Counted from the stretch's first letter, positions 17,227 to 28,292 are shown. The stretch is DNA of 64,000 bases from Pseudomonas sp. C2B4 (GCF_013359695.1 NZ_JABFMU010000014.1:49026-113025); one strand, 5' to 3'. The notes: generated from the sequence alone by a model not told the origin. Made by a program: numbers and translations.

Positions 17227-19470
17227 TCAAGGCGTACGGTTACGCCGCGTTTCGATGATGTTCGGCAATTGGGAAATCCGCCCCAGCAACCTGCCCAACG
17301 CGTCCAGCCCCGGAATCTCGATGGTGAGGGACATCAACGCCGTGTTGTCCTCCTTGTTCGAGCGGGTGTTGACCGCCAGCACGTTGATCCGCTCGTTGAG
17401 CAGCACCTGGGAAACGTCACGCAGCAGGCCCGAACGGTCGTAGGCACGGATGATGATGTCCACCGGATAGGTGAGCACCGGCACCGGCCCCCAGCTGACC
17501 TGAATGATCCGCTCCGGTTCCCGACCGGACAGTTGCAGCACCGAGGCGCAATCCTGGCGATGGATACTCACGCCACGGCCCTGGGTGATGTAACCGACGA
17601 TTGCATCCCCCGGCAGCGGCTGGCAGCAGCCGGCCATCTGGGTCATCAGGTTGCCGACGCCCTGGATCTGGATGTCGCCGCGCTTGCCCGGTTTGTAGCC
17701 GGTGGCCTTGCGCGGAATCAGCTCCAGCTGTTCGTTGCCGCGCTCCGGTTCCACCAGTTGCTGCGCCAGATTGACCAGTTGCGCCAGGCGCAAGTCACCG
17801 GCACCCAGGGCGGCAAACATGTCTTCGGCGGTTTTCATGTTGGCCTTGTCGGCCAGCTTGTCGAAATCCACCGCCGGCAGGCCGAGGCGATTGAGCTCAC
17901 GCTCAAGCAGGGTTTTACCCGCAGCGACGTTCTGATCGCGCGCCTGCAATTTGAACCAGTGAACGATCTTCGCCCGTGCTCGCGAGGTGGTGACATAACC
18001 CAGGTTCGGGTTCAGCCAGTCACGGCTCGGGGTGCCGTGCTTGCTGGTGATGATCTCGACCTGTTCACCGGTTTGCAGGCTGTAGTTGAGCGGCACGATG
18101 CGCCCGTTGATCTTGGCGCCACGGCAGTTGTGGCCGATTTCGGTGTGCACGCGGTAGGCGAAGTCCAGCGGTGTCGCGCCCTTCGGCAGGTCGATGGCGT
18201 GGCCGTCCGGGGTGAAGATGTACACACGGTCGGGTTCGATATCGACTCGCAGCTGTTCCGCCAGGCCACCAATGTCACCCAGCTCTTCGTGCCACTCGAG
18301 CACCTGGCGCAGCCAGGAAATTTTCTCTTCGTAGTGATTGGAACCGGACTTGACGTCGGTGCCTTTATAGCGCCAGTGCGCACATACGCCGAGTTCTGCC
18401 TCTTCGTGCATCGCGTGGGTACGGATCTGCACTTCCAGCACCTTGCCCTCGGGCCCGATCACCGCCGTGTGCAGCGAGCGGTAGCCGTTTTCCTTGGGGT
18501 TGGCGATGTAGTCGTCGAACTCTTTCGGGATGTGCCGCCACAAGGTGTGGACGATGCCGAGCGCGGTGTAGCAGTCGCGCATTTCCGGCACCAGCACGCG
18601 AACGGCGCGCACGTCATAGATCTGGCTGAACTCCAGACCCTTGCGCTGCATTTTGCGCCAGATCGAATAAATGTGTTTGGCCCGGCCGCTGATGTCCGCC
18701 TCGACACCGGTGGCCTGCAATTCGTTTTTCAGTTGGCTCATCACGTCGCTGATGAAGCGCTCGCGATCCAGTCGCCGCTCATGGAGCAACTTGGCGATCT
18801 GTTTGTACTGGTCGGGCTCGAGGTAACGGAAGGACAAGTCCTCCAGTTCCCACTTGATGTGACCGATGCCCAGGCGATGGGCCAGCGGCGCATAGATGTC
18901 GAAGACTTCGCGGGCGACGCGATTGCGTTTTTCGTCGTCGGCGGTTTTCACCGCACGGATCGCGCAGGTGCGTTCAGCCAGCTTGATCAGGGCGACGCGA
19001 ACGTCGTCGACCATGGCCACCAGCATCTTGCGCAGGTTTTCTACCTGACCTTGAGTGCCCAGCACCAGGGATTTTCGGGGGCTCAGGCTGTCGCTGATCG
19101 CCGCCATGCGCTGCACGCCGTCGATGAGTTTGGCCACCACCGGACCGAAGCGCTGGCTGACCGCCGGCAACTGGATCTGGCCTTCGCGTACGCCCCGATA
19201 CAGGACCGCGGCGACCAGCGAATCCTGATCGAGCTTGAGGTCGGCGAGGATCTCGGCGATCTCAAGGCCGGTGCGGAAACTGGAGTTGCCTTCGGACCAT
19301 AAATTCTTCGCCGCATTGGCTTGTTGCTCAGTCTCGCGAGCGTACTCGCAGGCTTCTTTCAAGGCTTCGCGATCCAGTGCCAGATCGACACTGACCGCAT
19401 GATCGAGCCAAGCCTCGAGATTGATACTGCCGTCGGTGTTGATCGGCTGGTGTGCTCTCACCTGTACCAT
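17227..19470 (-). CDS. relA: GTP pyrophosphokinase RelA
   Basis: A 747-residue ribosome-associated (p)ppGpp synthetase that responds to uncharged tRNA. The N-terminal pseudo-hydrolase region lacks the HDxxED metal motif, as expected of RelA rather than SpoT. The synthetase domain (about 240-360) has IYDVRAVRVLV and NGYRSLHTAV. It is followed by a TGS domain (about 405-465, VYIFTPDGHAIDLPKG), the zinc-finger-like region with MAGCCQPLPGD, and a C-terminal ACT/RRM (about 670-745, RAYDRSGLLRDVSQVL). It lies between rlmD and mazG on the minus strand. Confidence 0.96.
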   Translation of the reverse strand: MVQVRAHQPINTDGSINLEAWLDHAVSVDLALDREALKEACEYARETEQQANAAKNLWSEGNSSFRTGLEIAEILADLKLDQDSLVAAVLYRGVREGQIQLPAVSQRFGPVVAKLIDGVQRMAAISDSLSPRKSLVLGTQGQVENLRKMLVAMVDDVRVALIKLAERTCAIRAVKTADDEKRNRVAREVFDIYAPLAHRLGIGHIKWELEDLSFRYLEPDQYKQIAKLLHERRLDRERFISDVMSQLKNELQATGVEADISGRAKHIYSIWRKMQRKGLEFSQIYDVRAVRVLVPEMRDCYTALGIVHTLWRHIPKEFDDYIANPKENGYRSLHTAVIGPEGKVLEVQIRTHAMHEEAELGVCAHWRYKGTDVKSGSNHYEEKISWLRQVLEWHEELGDIGGLAEQLRVDIEPDRVYIFTPDGHAIDLPKGATPLDFAYRVHTEIGHNCRGAKINGRIVPLNYSLQTGEQVEIITSKHGTPSRDWLNPNLGYVTTSRARAKIVHWFKLQARDQNVAAGKTLLERELNRLGLPAVDFDKLADKANMKTAEDMFAALGAGDLRLAQLVNLAQQLVEPERGNEQLELIPRKATGYKPGKRGDIQIQGVGNLMTQMAGCCQPLPGDAIVGYITQGRGVSIHRQDCASVLQLSGREPERIIQVSWGPVPVLTYPVDIIIRAYDRSGLLRDVSQVLLNERINVLAVNTRSNKEDNTALMSLTIEIPGLDALGRLLGRISQLPNIIETRRNRTP

Positions 19471-19593
19471 CTTGCTTACCTTCCCTACGACGCAGATTCA
19501 ATGCGTCAGAATCGCTGACCTTCGTTGCCCGTGAGCCGACGTCGGGCTGATGCGCGGCTGCACGGGCGGGCCAGTCGGACCAGACGAGCCATC

Positions 19594-20946
19594 CTAGCTC
19601 GCTTCAAATAACGCCATGGCCTCGACATGCGCCGTCTGAGGAAACATATCGAGAATCCCGGCACGTTTTAACCGGTAGCCCTGCTTGATCAATTCAACCG
19701 TATCGCGCGCCAGCGTTGCCGGGTTGCACGACACATACACCAACCGCTCGGCGCCCAGCGATTTGAGTTTGCGCACCACCTCGAAAGCACCGTCACGCGG
19801 TGGGTCCAAGAGTACCGCACAAAAGCCTTCACGCGCCCATTCGGCATCGGTCAAAGGCTGGGATAAATCGGCCTGAAAAAAATGCACGTTATGCAGATTG
19901 TTGCTAACGGCATTCGCGGCTGCCCGCTCGACCATCACCTGCACCCCTTCCACCGCCACCACTTCGCGAACGGTTTGCGCCAGCGGCAAGGCAAAGTTGC
20001 CCAGACCGCAGAACAGGTCGAGGACTCGCTCATCCGCCGTCGGCTTCAACCATTGCAATGCCTGGGCCACCATGGCTTCGTTGACCCCGGCGTTGACCTG
20101 GACGAAATCCCCGGGTCGATACGCCAGATCCAGGCTCCACTGTTCCAGACGATAGCCCAAGGATTGACCGGCCTCGACCGGCTGAGGTTCACCGTCGCCG
20201 TGCAGCCACAACTGGGCTTCATGGAACGCGCAGAAATCCTTGAGGATCGTCAGGTCGGCATCGGACAACGGCGCCATGTGCCGCAGCAAAACCGCCAGCG
20301 AAGAACCGCTGAACAATTCCACATGCCCGAGTGCCTGCGGCTTGCTCAAACGCCGCAGCATCTCCGGCAAGCGGGTCATGATCGGCTGCAAGGGTTGTAC
20401 CAGCACCGGGCATTCATCGATGCCGACGATGTCCTGGCTGCCGGCGGCGCGGAACCCGACTTCAAGCTTTTTCGCTTTCATGTCCCAACGCACCGCTATA
20501 CGGGCGCGACGACGGTAAGCGAATTCAGGACCACTCAGAGGCGCGGCCCATTCTTCGGGCTCGACACCGGCGACCCTGGACAGTTGCTCGGCGAGCATGC
20601 GCTGTTTCAGGGCGAGTTGTTCATTGTGAGGCAGATGCTGCACGCTGCAACCGCCGCAGCGGCCAGCATGGGCGCAGGGTGCCGGGCGGCGCAGTTCGCT
20701 GGCCTTCAAGACCCGCTCGGTACGCGCCTCGACCACTTTGCCGTGGGCACCGAGCACGCGCGCCTCGACTTCTTCACCGGCCAAGGCGCCGATGACGAAC
20801 CAGGTACGGCCTTCAAAAAACGCGATACCACGGCCGTCGTTAGCCAGGCGCTCGATGGTCAGGCGCTGCTTTTTACCGGTCGGGACTTGCGGGGCCTTGC
20901 TGCCGCCCGTGGGCTGGAAGCGCAGGCCTCTCTCATGCTTGGCCAT
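19594..20946 (-). CDS. rlmD: 23S rRNA (uracil-1939-C5)-methyltransferase RlmD
   Basis: A 450-residue SAM-dependent methyltransferase (formerly RumA). Domains in order: N-terminal TRAM (about 20-85, [18 protein letters not shown]), the [4Fe-4S]-binding cysteines in [15 protein letters not shown] (about 90-105), and the methyltransferase domain with [16 protein letters not shown]. The catalytic cysteine is in [13 protein letters not shown]. Its ATG overlaps the cysM TGA by one base (TGATG), so cysM-rlmD is probably one transcript. Confidence 0.95.
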   Translation of the reverse strand: MAKHERGLRFQPTGGSKAPQVPTGKKQRLTIERLANDGRGIAFFEGRTWFVIGALAGEEVEARVLGAHGKVVEARTERVLKASELRRPAPCAHAGRCGGCSVQHLPHNEQLALKQRMLAEQLSRVAGVEPEEWAAPLSGPEFAYRRRARIAVRWDMKAKKLEVGFRAAGSQDIVGIDECPVLVQPLQPIMTRLPEMLRRLSKPQALGHVELFSGSSLAVLLRHMAPLSDADLTILKDFCAFHEAQLWLHGDGEPQPVEAGQSLGYRLEQWSLDLAYRPGDFVQVNAGVNEAMVAQALQWLKPTADERVLDLFCGLGNFALPLAQTVREVVAVEGVQVMVERAAANAVSNNLHNVHFFQADLSQPLTDAEWAREGFCAVLLDPPRDGAFEVVRKLKSLGAERLVYVSCNPATLARDTVELIKQGYRLKRAGILDMFPQTAHVEAMALFEAS

Positions 20947-21848
20947 CAGTTGGGCGCGTCGAAAATGCCGGTCGACAGGTAGCGGTCGCCTCGGTCGCAG
21001 ATGATCGCGACGATCACCGCGTTTTCAACTTCCCTGGACAGACGCAACATGGCAGCCACCGCACCACCCGACGACACACCACAGAAGATGCCTTCTTCGC
21101 GGGCCAGACGACGGGTCACGTCTTCGGCCTCGCTTTGCGCCATGTCGACGATCCGATCCACGCGATCGGCCTGGTAGATCTTCGGCAGGTATTCCTGGGG
21201 CCAGCGACGAATGCCTGGAATCGCCGAACCTTCCATGGGTTGCAGACCGATGATCTGCACGTTGTCGTTCTGCTCTTTCAAGTAGCGCGAAACGCCCATG
21301 ATGGTACCGGTGGTGCCCATGGAGCTGACGAAGTGGGTGATGGTGCCTTCGGTCTGACGCCAGATTTCCGGGCCGGTGGTGGTGTAGTGCGCTTCCGGGT
21401 TGTCACCGTTGGCGAACTGATCCAGCACCTTGCCGCGGCCTTCGGCTTCCATCTTCTGCGCAAGGTCTCGGGCGCCTTCCATGCCTTGTTCCTGGCTGAC
21501 CAGGATCAGTTCGGCACCGTAGGCGGTCATGGCGGCCTTGCGTTCGGCACTGGAGTTGTCCGGCATGATCAGGATCATCTTGTAACCCTTGATCGCGGCG
21601 GCCATGGCCAGCGCGATCCCGGTGTTACCCGAGGTCGCTTCGATCAGCGTATCGCCGGCATGGATCTGCCCGCGCAGCTCGGCGCGGGTGATCATCGACA
21701 GCGCCGGACGGTCCTTGACCGAACCCGCCGGGTTGTTCCCTTCGAGCTTGAGCAATAGGGTGTTGCTGGTGGCGCCGGGCAGGCGCTGCAAACGAACCAG
21801 CGGAGTGTTGCCGACGCAATCGGCGATGGTTGGGTACTGCAAGGTCAT
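20946..21848 (-). CDS. cysM: Cysteine synthase B
   Basis: A 300-residue PLP enzyme that makes cysteine from O-acetylserine and sulfide or thiosulfate. Lys45 in [11 protein letters not shown] is the PLP lysine. [11 protein letters not shown] is the substrate loop, and [15 protein letters not shown] binds the cofactor phosphate. [12 protein letters not shown] is typical of CysM rather than CysK. I place the start at the ATG at 21848 ([18 protein letters not shown]); 13 further codons upstream lack a ribosome site. It is first in cysM-rlmD-relA. Confidence 0.94.
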   Translation of the reverse strand: MTLQYPTIADCVGNTPLVRLQRLPGATSNTLLLKLEGNNPAGSVKDRPALSMITRAELRGQIHAGDTLIEATSGNTGIALAMAAAIKGYKMILIMPDNSSAERKAAMTAYGAELILVSQEQGMEGARDLAQKMEAEGRGKVLDQFANGDNPEAHYTTTGPEIWRQTEGTITHFVSSMGTTGTIMGVSRYLKEQNDNVQIIGLQPMEGSAIPGIRRWPQEYLPKIYQADRVDRIVDMAQSEAEDVTRRLAREEGIFCGVSSGGAVAAMLRLSREVENAVIVAIICDRGDRYLSTGIFDAPN

Positions 21849-21957
21849 GGCGTAATTCGCAATCCAGACTGCGGGGGCGCCTATCATACCGGCAAACCTT
21901 GCCAGCCCATATCACGCAAAGTGTGGTGCTTATGGTTTATGGGAATAAGCGGCTGAA

Positions 21958-22980
21958 TCAGCCCTCTCCTGTTTGTGCGACATTCAAGGCATAAAATTCA
22001 TGCAGCTTGGCCTGCAGCAACTGTTTGTCCGGCAGTTGGACCTGATACTCGGCAATCAGCGCTGGTGACAGACTGCGGTTAAGGGCGTATTCGACGACTT
22101 CATCATCCTTGCTGGCACAGAGCAAGACACCGATTGCAGGGCTCTCATGAGGTTTGCGTTCTTCGCGATCCAAGGCTTCTAGATAGAAGCCCATCTTGCC
22201 CAAATACTCTGGTTCAAAACGCCCGACCTTGAGCTCGATGGCCACCAGGCAGTTGAGACCGCGGTGAAAGAACAGCAAGTCCAGCGCAAAATCACGCCCG
22301 CCGACTTGCAACGGGTATTCGGAGCCGACAAAGCAGAAATCGCGACCAAGCTCGATCAAAAACTCCTTGAGACGCGCCAGCAAGCCCTGATGCAGATCCG
22401 TTTCGGCGTGGGCGCCGGGCAGGTCGAGAAACTCGAGCATGTAGGCGTCACGGAAAATCTCAAGTGCCGAGGGGTGGGTGTGTTTCAGAATTGCGGAGAC
22501 TTTTGCCGGCTCGGTCACGCTGCGTTCAAACAGCGCCGCCTTGAACTGGCGCTCCAGCTCGCGCTTCGACCATTTTTCCTGGATAGCCATATGCAGGTAA
22601 AACTCCCGCTCTTCCGGGAGTTTGCTTTGACTGAAGATGACCAGATTATGGGTCCAGGGTAATTGTCTCACCAGCGGTGAGACTTTCTCGTCGTTCCGGT
22701 AAGTCTCGTAGAACTGACGCATGCGAAACAGATTGGGCCGGGTAAAACCACGCAGCCCCGGCTGAGTCTGAGCCAGATGCTCGGCCAGTTGACCGACCAC
22801 GGAATCACCCCATTCGGCTCTCTCCAGCTTGCGGCTGATGTAAGCCCCAACCTGCCAGTACAACTCGATCAGTTGGGTATTGACCGCCTGCATGACCTGT
22901 CGCCTGGCGCTTTGAATCAGTGCAAGCACTTCATTGAAGCGATCGTCGGTTGTACGGCCGGGCACCTGGGGTACGGTCAT
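21958..22980 (-). CDS. PDDEXK nuclease-domain protein (DUF1016/YhcG family)
   Basis: A 340-residue protein. The N-terminal DUF1016_N region (about 10-150) is helical, with NTQLIELYWQVGAYISRKL and WTHNLVIFSQSK. The C-terminal PD-(D/E)XK domain (about 185-330) keeps the catalytic pattern: Asp in DFALDLLFFHR and the E-x-K in VAIELKVGRFEP. The family is linked to DNA recombination or mobile DNA control, but the role is unproven. The start at 22980 has AAGGAG seven bases upstream. The gene looks less GC-rich than its neighbours and stands where I remember P. aeruginosa carrying pirA, so it is probably a recent arrival. Confidence 0.9.
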   Translation of the reverse strand: MTVPQVPGRTTDDRFNEVLALIQSARRQVMQAVNTQLIELYWQVGAYISRKLERAEWGDSVVGQLAEHLAQTQPGLRGFTRPNLFRMRQFYETYRNDEKVSPLVRQLPWTHNLVIFSQSKLPEEREFYLHMAIQEKWSKRELERQFKAALFERSVTEPAKVSAILKHTHPSALEIFRDAYMLEFLDLPGAHAETDLHQGLLARLKEFLIELGRDFCFVGSEYPLQVGGRDFALDLLFFHRGLNCLVAIELKVGRFEPEYLGKMGFYLEALDREERKPHESPAIGVLLCASKDDEVVEYALNRSLSPALIAEYQVQLPDKQLLQAKLHEFYALNVAQTGEG

Positions 22981-23119
22981 GCATGACTCCTTGAACATGA
23001 GGAAAGCGTGAGCTTAAACCGCCAAGGATGTTTGAAATGACCGGTGAAACCCTTTGGGAAAAGTCGTACAGAATCTCGGGAGCGCTCCGGTAAAATCAGG
23101 GTACTTGTTGTTGCGAGGG

Positions 23120-23219
23120 CCCCTTCGCGAGCAGGCTCGCTCCCACATTTAATCCTGGTTGTTCACACTCTCTGTGGTCGACACACATCCACTGTGGGAG
23201 CGAGCCTGCTCGCGAAGGC
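23120..23219. repeat. REP pair, outward arrangement, overlapping a kinase gene end
   Basis: The left copy at 23120-23148 reads TTCGCGAGCAGGCTCGCTCC; the right copy at 23192-23219 reads GTGGGAGCGAGCCTGCTCGC. The right copy lies inside the reading frame of the histidine kinase that ends at 23163. Confidence 0.93.
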
Positions 23220-24566
23220 ATCATCCGCCACCAGGCGCATATTCATCCGCAACCCCCTCCCGGTGTTCTCAGCCCAAAGTCTGCCGCCCTGTCGCTGCAC
23301 GGCATTCCTGGCAATGCTCAAGCCCAACCCGAACCCGCCATCCCCCGGCCTCGAACCATCGAGACGGGTGAAGGGCAAAAAGATCCGCTCCAGATCCGCG
23401 TCCGCCACACCGCCGCCCTGATCCTCCAGCCACAGATGCCAGTACTTGCCATCACGTTGTCCACCCAGCGTGACCACGCCGCCCTCGGGTGAATGTCGAA
23501 TCGCGTTACGCAACATGTTTTCCAGCGCCTGGGCCAGGGTATTGAGGTGACCGCGCACCCAGCAGGACGAATCCACCAGACACTGCAACTGCCCGTCCGG
23601 CCAGCAACTTTCATAGCAGGCGTTTTCCGTGAGCATTTCCCACAGGGCCTGGACCTGAATGGCTTCGTCGGGCAAACGGGTTCGCTCGGTGTCGAGCCAG
23701 GCCAGCTGCAGCGTGTCTTCCACCAGCCGTTGCATGCCATCGACTTCGCGGCCAATGCGTTCGCGCAAGGCATCCAACCCCTGCTCGCTTTCGCTGGCCA
23801 CCCTCAGGCGACTGAGCGGCGTGCGCAATTCGTGGGACAGGTCGCGCAGCAATTGCTGCTGCAAGGCGACGGTGCTTTGCAGACGCTCGGACATATGATC
23901 GAACGCCCTGCCCAGTTCGCCCAACTCATCTGAACGTTTGGTCGTGCGAATCGACAATCGGACATTCAATTGGTCGGCACGCCAGGCATTGGCCTGGGCG
24001 CGCAGGTGGTTCAGCGGCACCACCAGCAAACGATAAAGGCCGACGCAGAGCAGCAAGGTGAACAACCCTGGAATCACGCCGTTGGTGATCACGCGCCAGA
24101 ACACCCGATAGTGCCCGGGCACAAAACGGTCGGGCAATTCGATCACCAGACTGCCGGCAGACGGGTCGCCAGGAAACGGCACACGCATCCATGGCCGGCC
24201 TTTCTTGTGGATGGGCCAATCCAGGCCCCGCAGAAAGGTCAGGCGCTCGATTTCCTTGTCCGTCAGCGTATAGCTGCTCAACGACTGTAAATCACCGCCG
24301 ATGACACCCACCCAACTCGTTTCACGGTGGCGCATGCTCTGCAACCAGTTATCGACGCCCACCTGTTGGCGCTGCTGCCACGCTTGCTCGGCTTCGGCGG
24401 CATAGCGCGTCAGCGTGCCGCGCGCTTCATCCGACAGGAACTGGTTGCGTTGTTCCATGTAACGGCCCCAGGACCAGCTCAGCCAGATCATCAGCAGACA
24501 GAACGCCACCAGCAAACAGGCCAGCTTCCAGAACAGCGAATGCCGCCCCGGCAATTTACATTTCAT
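23163..24566 (-). CDS. Sensor histidine kinase (OmpR-pair partner, PirS-like position)
   Basis: A 467-residue inner-membrane kinase: TM1 (about 12-33), a periplasmic region (about 34-155), TM2 (about 160-183), HAMP, HisKA with LLRDLSHELRTPLSRLR, and HATPase_c with NMLRNAIRHS, EDQGGGV and GFGLGLSIAR. Its location between cysM and gacS matches pirS of P. aeruginosa, an enterobactin-receptor regulator, but no receptor gene is adjacent, so the ligand is open. The start overlaps the regulator's 3' end by about 11 bases; a GTG three codons upstream is possible. Oddly, the last 20 or so residues (DAFASRLAPTV...) are encoded by a REP repeat. Confidence 0.87.
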   Translation of the reverse strand: MKCKLPGRHSLFWKLACLLVAFCLLMIWLSWSWGRYMEQRNQFLSDEARGTLTRYAAEAEQAWQQRQQVGVDNWLQSMRHRETSWVGVIGGDLQSLSSYTLTDKEIERLTFLRGLDWPIHKKGRPWMRVPFPGDPSAGSLVIELPDRFVPGHYRVFWRVITNGVIPGLFTLLLCVGLYRLLVVPLNHLRAQANAWRADQLNVRLSIRTTKRSDELGELGRAFDHMSERLQSTVALQQQLLRDLSHELRTPLSRLRVASESEQGLDALRERIGREVDGMQRLVEDTLQLAWLDTERTRLPDEAIQVQALWEMLTENACYESCWPDGQLQCLVDSSCWVRGHLNTLAQALENMLRNAIRHSPEGGVVTLGGQRDGKYWHLWLEDQGGGVADADLERIFLPFTRLDGSRPGDGGFGLGLSIARNAVQRQGGRLWAENTGRGLRMNMRLVADDAFASRLAPTVDVCRPQRV

Positions 24567-25275
24567 CGCCGGCACTCAGGATGTAGCCCTTGCCCCACAC
24601 CGTGCGCACTTCGCGCTCGGTGTAGCCGATGGCCTTGAGCTTGCGACGGATCTGACTGATGTGCATGTCCAGGCTGCGGTCATGGGCTGCGTAGCCCCGT
24701 TGCAACACATGCTGATAAAGGAAGGCCTTGCTCAACACTTCATCGCCATTGCGATTGAGGGTTTCCAGCAACCGATACTCGCTGCGGGTCAGGCCGGCCG
24801 CCCTTGCGCCATAGAAAACCTCGAACAGCTCATCGTCGAACCGCAGGCTGTCCGCCACCGGCGCAATGACCGTCGGCGTCGGTCGACGATCCAGCGCCAC
24901 CCGGCGCAGGATCGCCTCGATGCGCACCCGCAGTTCAGCCATGCTGAAGGGCTTGGGCAGGTAATCATCAGCCCCCAGGCGAAAGCCGCTGATGCGGTCC
25001 GCCTCGGCACCCAGCGCCGACATGAGCAGCACCGGCGTGGAATGGCTCTGGCGTAGTTGCGTCAGCACGGACAACCCGTCCAGGCCAGGTAGCAGAATGT
25101 CCATCAGTACCACATCGAAGGCTTGCTGGCGGGCAGCATCCAGGCCTTCCTGGCCGTTCTGGCACCAGGTCACCTGAAAGCCGCTACGGCCCAGGTGCTC
25201 GTGAACATAAGCACCGAGCACAAGGTCGTCTTCGATGGAAAGGATGCGGGGATGGCCGACGGCGTTGGGAGTCAT
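24556..25275 (-). CDS. OmpR-family response regulator (PirR-like position)
   Basis: A 239-residue DNA-binding regulator. The receiver (about 10-120) has SIEDD, the phospho-acceptor Asp in VVLMDILLPGLDG, a serine in the switch position (LLMSALG) and KPF. The C-terminal winged helix (about 145-235) has LTRSEYRLLETL, SLDMHISQIRRKL and VRTVWGKGYIL. I chose the ATG at 25275; an upstream TTG adds four residues. It overlaps its kinase gene and is divergent from gacS across about 215 bases. Confidence 0.88.
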   Translation of the reverse strand: MTPNAVGHPRILSIEDDLVLGAYVHEHLGRSGFQVTWCQNGQEGLDAARQQAFDVVLMDILLPGLDGLSVLTQLRQSHSTPVLLMSALGAEADRISGFRLGADDYLPKPFSMAELRVRIEAILRRVALDRRPTPTVIAPVADSLRFDDELFEVFYGARAAGLTRSEYRLLETLNRNGDEVLSKAFLYQHVLQRGYAAHDRSLDMHISQIRRKLKAIGYTEREVRTVWGKGYILSAGDEM

Positions 25276-25490
25276 GAGTATCTGCAAATAATTCTCAGTT
25301 GGTAATTATTCAAGATTGCGTCGCCCGGGGCAAGCCAGAGGACCGGCCGAGACTTGAAAGTGCCGATTCGACCGACGAATGACGACTTCAATTTTACGGA
25401 GATTGCCTGCCTTCAAATCGCTACACTGCGCAAGTGGCGCGTGCCGGATGCATGTGCAGGTCTATAGATAGCCGGATGCAGGAGAGAGGC

Positions 25491-28244
25491 GTGCTCAAGA
25501 AACTGGGAATCAAAGGCCGCGTGCTGTTGCTGACGCTGTTGCCGACCAGCCTGATGGCGTTGGTCCTGGGCGGCTATTTTACCTGGATGCAGCAATCGGA
25601 CCTGCAAACCCAACTCATGCAGCGCGGCGAAATGATCGCCGAGCAACTGGCGCCGCTGGTGGCGCCGGCCATGGGACACAAGAACACCGAACTGTTGGAG
25701 CGCATTGCCACCGAGTCGCTGGAACAACCGGACGTGCGTGCCGTGACGTTCCTCGCGCCGGACCGCACGCCGCTGGCCCACGCCGGGCCGACCATGCTCA
25801 ATCAGGCGCCTCTGGGCGACGGCTCGCAGATGCTGCGTCGCAGTGGCAGCGACGCGACACGTTACCTGCTGCCGGTGTTTGGCAAACACCGCAACCTGGC
25901 CGGTGACCTGATTCCCGATGAAGCCGACCGCCTGCTGGGCTGGGTCGAACTCGAACTGTCCCACAACGGCATGCTGCTGCGCGGCTACCGCAGCCTGTTC
26001 GCCAGCCTGATGATGATCGCGGCGGGCCTGGGGGGCGCTGCATTGCTGGCCTTGCGCATGGGCCGCACGATCAATCGGCCGTTGAGCCAGATCAAGCAGG
26101 CCGTGGCCCAGCTCAAGGACGGTCATCTGGAAACCCGCCTGCCGCCCCTCGGCAGCCAGGAGCTGGATGAACTCGCGTCCGGCATCAATCGCATGGCCGG
26201 CACCCTGCAGAACGCCCAGGAGGAACTGCAGCACAGCGTCGACCAGGCCACCGAAGACGTGCGCCAGAACCTGGAAACCATCGAGATCCAGAACATCGAG
26301 CTCGATCTGGCGCGCAAGGAAGCGCTGGAGGCGAGCCGGATCAAGTCGGAATTCCTGGCCAACATGAGCCACGAAATCCGCACGCCGCTCAATGGCATTC
26401 TCGGCTTCACCCATCTGCTGCAAAAAAGCGAACTGACCCCGCGCCAACTCGACTACCTGGGCACCATTGAAAAGTCCGCCGACAGCCTGCTGGGGATCAT
26501 CAACGAGATCCTCGACTTCTCGAAAATCGAGGCCGGCAAACTGGTACTCGATCACATTCCGTTCAACCTGCGCGACCTGCTGCAGGACACGCTGACCATC
26601 CTCGCCCCCGCCGCCCACGCCAAGCAGCTGGAACTGGTGAGCCTGGTTTATCGCGACACGCCGCTGTCGCTGGTGGGCGATCCGCTGCGGCTCAAACAGA
26701 TCCTCACCAACCTGGTCAGCAACGCGATCAAGTTCACTCGCGAAGGCACCATCGTTGCCCGCGCCATGCTGGAAGAAGAGCACGAAGACAGTGTGCAGCT
26801 GCGCATCAGCATCCAGGACACAGGCATCGGCCTGTCGAACCAGGATGTGCGCGCGTTGTTTCAGGCGTTCAGTCAGGCCGACAATTCGCTGTCCCGGCAA
26901 CCCGGTGGCACTGGCCTGGGGCTGGTGATTTCCAAGCGATTGATCGAACAGATGGGCGGTGAAATCGGCGTCGACAGCACGCCGGGCGAAGGTTCGGAGT
27001 TCTGGATCAGCCTGAGCCTGCCGAAAACCCGCGACGACGCCGAGGATCTGCCCGGCCCGCCCCTGTCCGGCCGACGCGTGGCGGTGCTGGAAAATCACGA
27101 TCTGGCTCGCCAGGCGTTGCAGCACCAACTGGAGGACTGCGGTCTGGCGGTCACCCCGTTCACCACCCTCGAAAGCCTGACCAATGGCGTGACCGCCGCA
27201 CATCAGACCGATCAGGCGATTGACCTGGCGGTGCTGGGTGTCACCAGTAATGACATGCCCCCGGAACGCCTCAACCAGTCCATCTGGGACCTCGAACACC
27301 TGGGCTGCAAAGTGCTGGTGCTGTGCCCGACCACCGAACAGACCCTGTTCCACCTCTCGGTGCCCAACCCCCACAGCCAGCTCCAGGCCAAACCGGCCTG
27401 CACGCGCAAGTTGCGGCGCGCGCTGTCCGATCTGGTCAACCCGCGCCAGAACCGCAGCGAACCCGGTGAACCGGTCTCCAGTCGCGCACCGAAAGTGCTT
27501 TGTGTCGACGACAACCCGGCCAACCTGCTGTTGGTGCAAACCCTGCTCGAAGACATGGGCGCCAAGGTGCTTGCGGTGGAAAGCGGTTATGCCGCCGTCC
27601 GAGCGGTGCAGACCGAGACCTTCGATCTGGTGCTGATGGACGTACAGATGCCGGGCATGGACGGACGCCAGAGCACCGAAGCAATCCGCCAGTGGGAGAG
27701 CGAACGGCATTGCACACCGCTGCCGATCGTCGCCCTCACCGCCCATGCCATGGCCAATGAAAAACGTGCGTTGCTGCAAAGCGGTATGGACGACTACCTG
27801 ACCAAGCCGATCAGCGAACGGCAACTGGCACAAGTGGTGTTGAAGTGGAGTGGCCTGGCCCTGCGCAACCAGGGTCCGGAACGCACTGGCGAGAGCCATG
27901 GTGGCGCCTATGACCTGCAGGTACTGGATCACGAAGAAGGTTTGCGCCTGGCCGCCGGCAAGGCCGATCTGGCCGCGGACATGCTGGCGATGCTGCTGGC
28001 ATCGCTGGAAGCCGATCGTGAAGCGATCCGCCAGGCGCAGGAAAGCCGTGACCACAACGCCCTGATCGAGCGCGTTCATCGCTTGCATGGCGCCACCCGC
28101 TATTGCGGCGTACCGCAACTGCGCGCCGCCTGCCAACGCAGCGAAACCCTGCTCAAGCAACAGGATCCGAAGGCTTTCGGCGCCCTTGAAGAACTCGACC
28201 GGGCGATCAATCGCCTCGCCGCCCAGGCACGCATCAATGCCTGA
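25491..28244 (+). CDS. gacS: Hybrid sensor kinase GacS
   Basis: A 917-residue tripartite kinase that phosphorylates GacA and so drives rsm small RNAs and secondary metabolism. Order: TM1 (about 10-30), a periplasmic sensor (about 31-165), TM2, HAMP (about 195-248), HisKA with [12 protein letters not shown] (His294), HATPase_c with NLVSNAIKF and [10 protein letters not shown], a receiver with [11 protein letters not shown] (Asp717), and HPt with [13 protein letters not shown] (His863). The start is GTG at 25491, preceded by AGGAGAGAGGC; the family begins [15 protein letters not shown]. Residue numbers match those reported for GacS in other pseudomonads. Confidence 0.96.
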   Translation: MLKKLGIKGRVLLLTLLPTSLMALVLGGYFTWMQQSDLQTQLMQRGEMIAEQLAPLVAPAMGHKNTELLERIATESLEQPDVRAVTFLAPDRTPLAHAGPTMLNQAPLGDGSQMLRRSGSDATRYLLPVFGKHRNLAGDLIPDEADRLLGWVELELSHNGMLLRGYRSLFASLMMIAAGLGGAALLALRMGRTINRPLSQIKQAVAQLKDGHLETRLPPLGSQELDELASGINRMAGTLQNAQEELQHSVDQATEDVRQNLETIEIQNIELDLARKEALEASRIKSEFLANMSHEIRTPLNGILGFTHLLQKSELTPRQLDYLGTIEKSADSLLGIINEILDFSKIEAGKLVLDHIPFNLRDLLQDTLTILAPAAHAKQLELVSLVYRDTPLSLVGDPLRLKQILTNLVSNAIKFTREGTIVARAMLEEEHEDSVQLRISIQDTGIGLSNQDVRALFQAFSQADNSLSRQPGGTGLGLVISKRLIEQMGGEIGVDSTPGEGSEFWISLSLPKTRDDAEDLPGPPLSGRRVAVLENHDLARQALQHQLEDCGLAVTPFTTLESLTNGVTAAHQTDQAIDLAVLGVTSNDMPPERLNQSIWDLEHLGCKVLVLCPTTEQTLFHLSVPNPHSQLQAKPACTRKLRRALSDLVNPRQNRSEPGEPVSSRAPKVLCVDDNPANLLLVQTLLEDMGAKVLAVESGYAAVRAVQTETFDLVLMDVQMPGMDGRQSTEAIRQWESERHCTPLPIVALTAHAMANEKRALLQSGMDDYLTKPISERQLAQVVLKWSGLALRNQGPERTGESHGGAYDLQVLDHEEGLRLAAGKADLAADMLAMLLASLEADREAIRQAQESRDHNALIERVHRLHGATRYCGVPQLRAACQRSETLLKQQDPKAFGALEELDRAINRLAAQARINA

Positions 28245-28292
28245 CGCAGCGCAAGTGCGCCATGATCCCTTAGCGCTAAGCTCACCGCGAAA

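Noticed and set aside
17269..19302. A 677-codon open frame antisense to relA
   Set aside because: Shadow of relA; no start context or domain.
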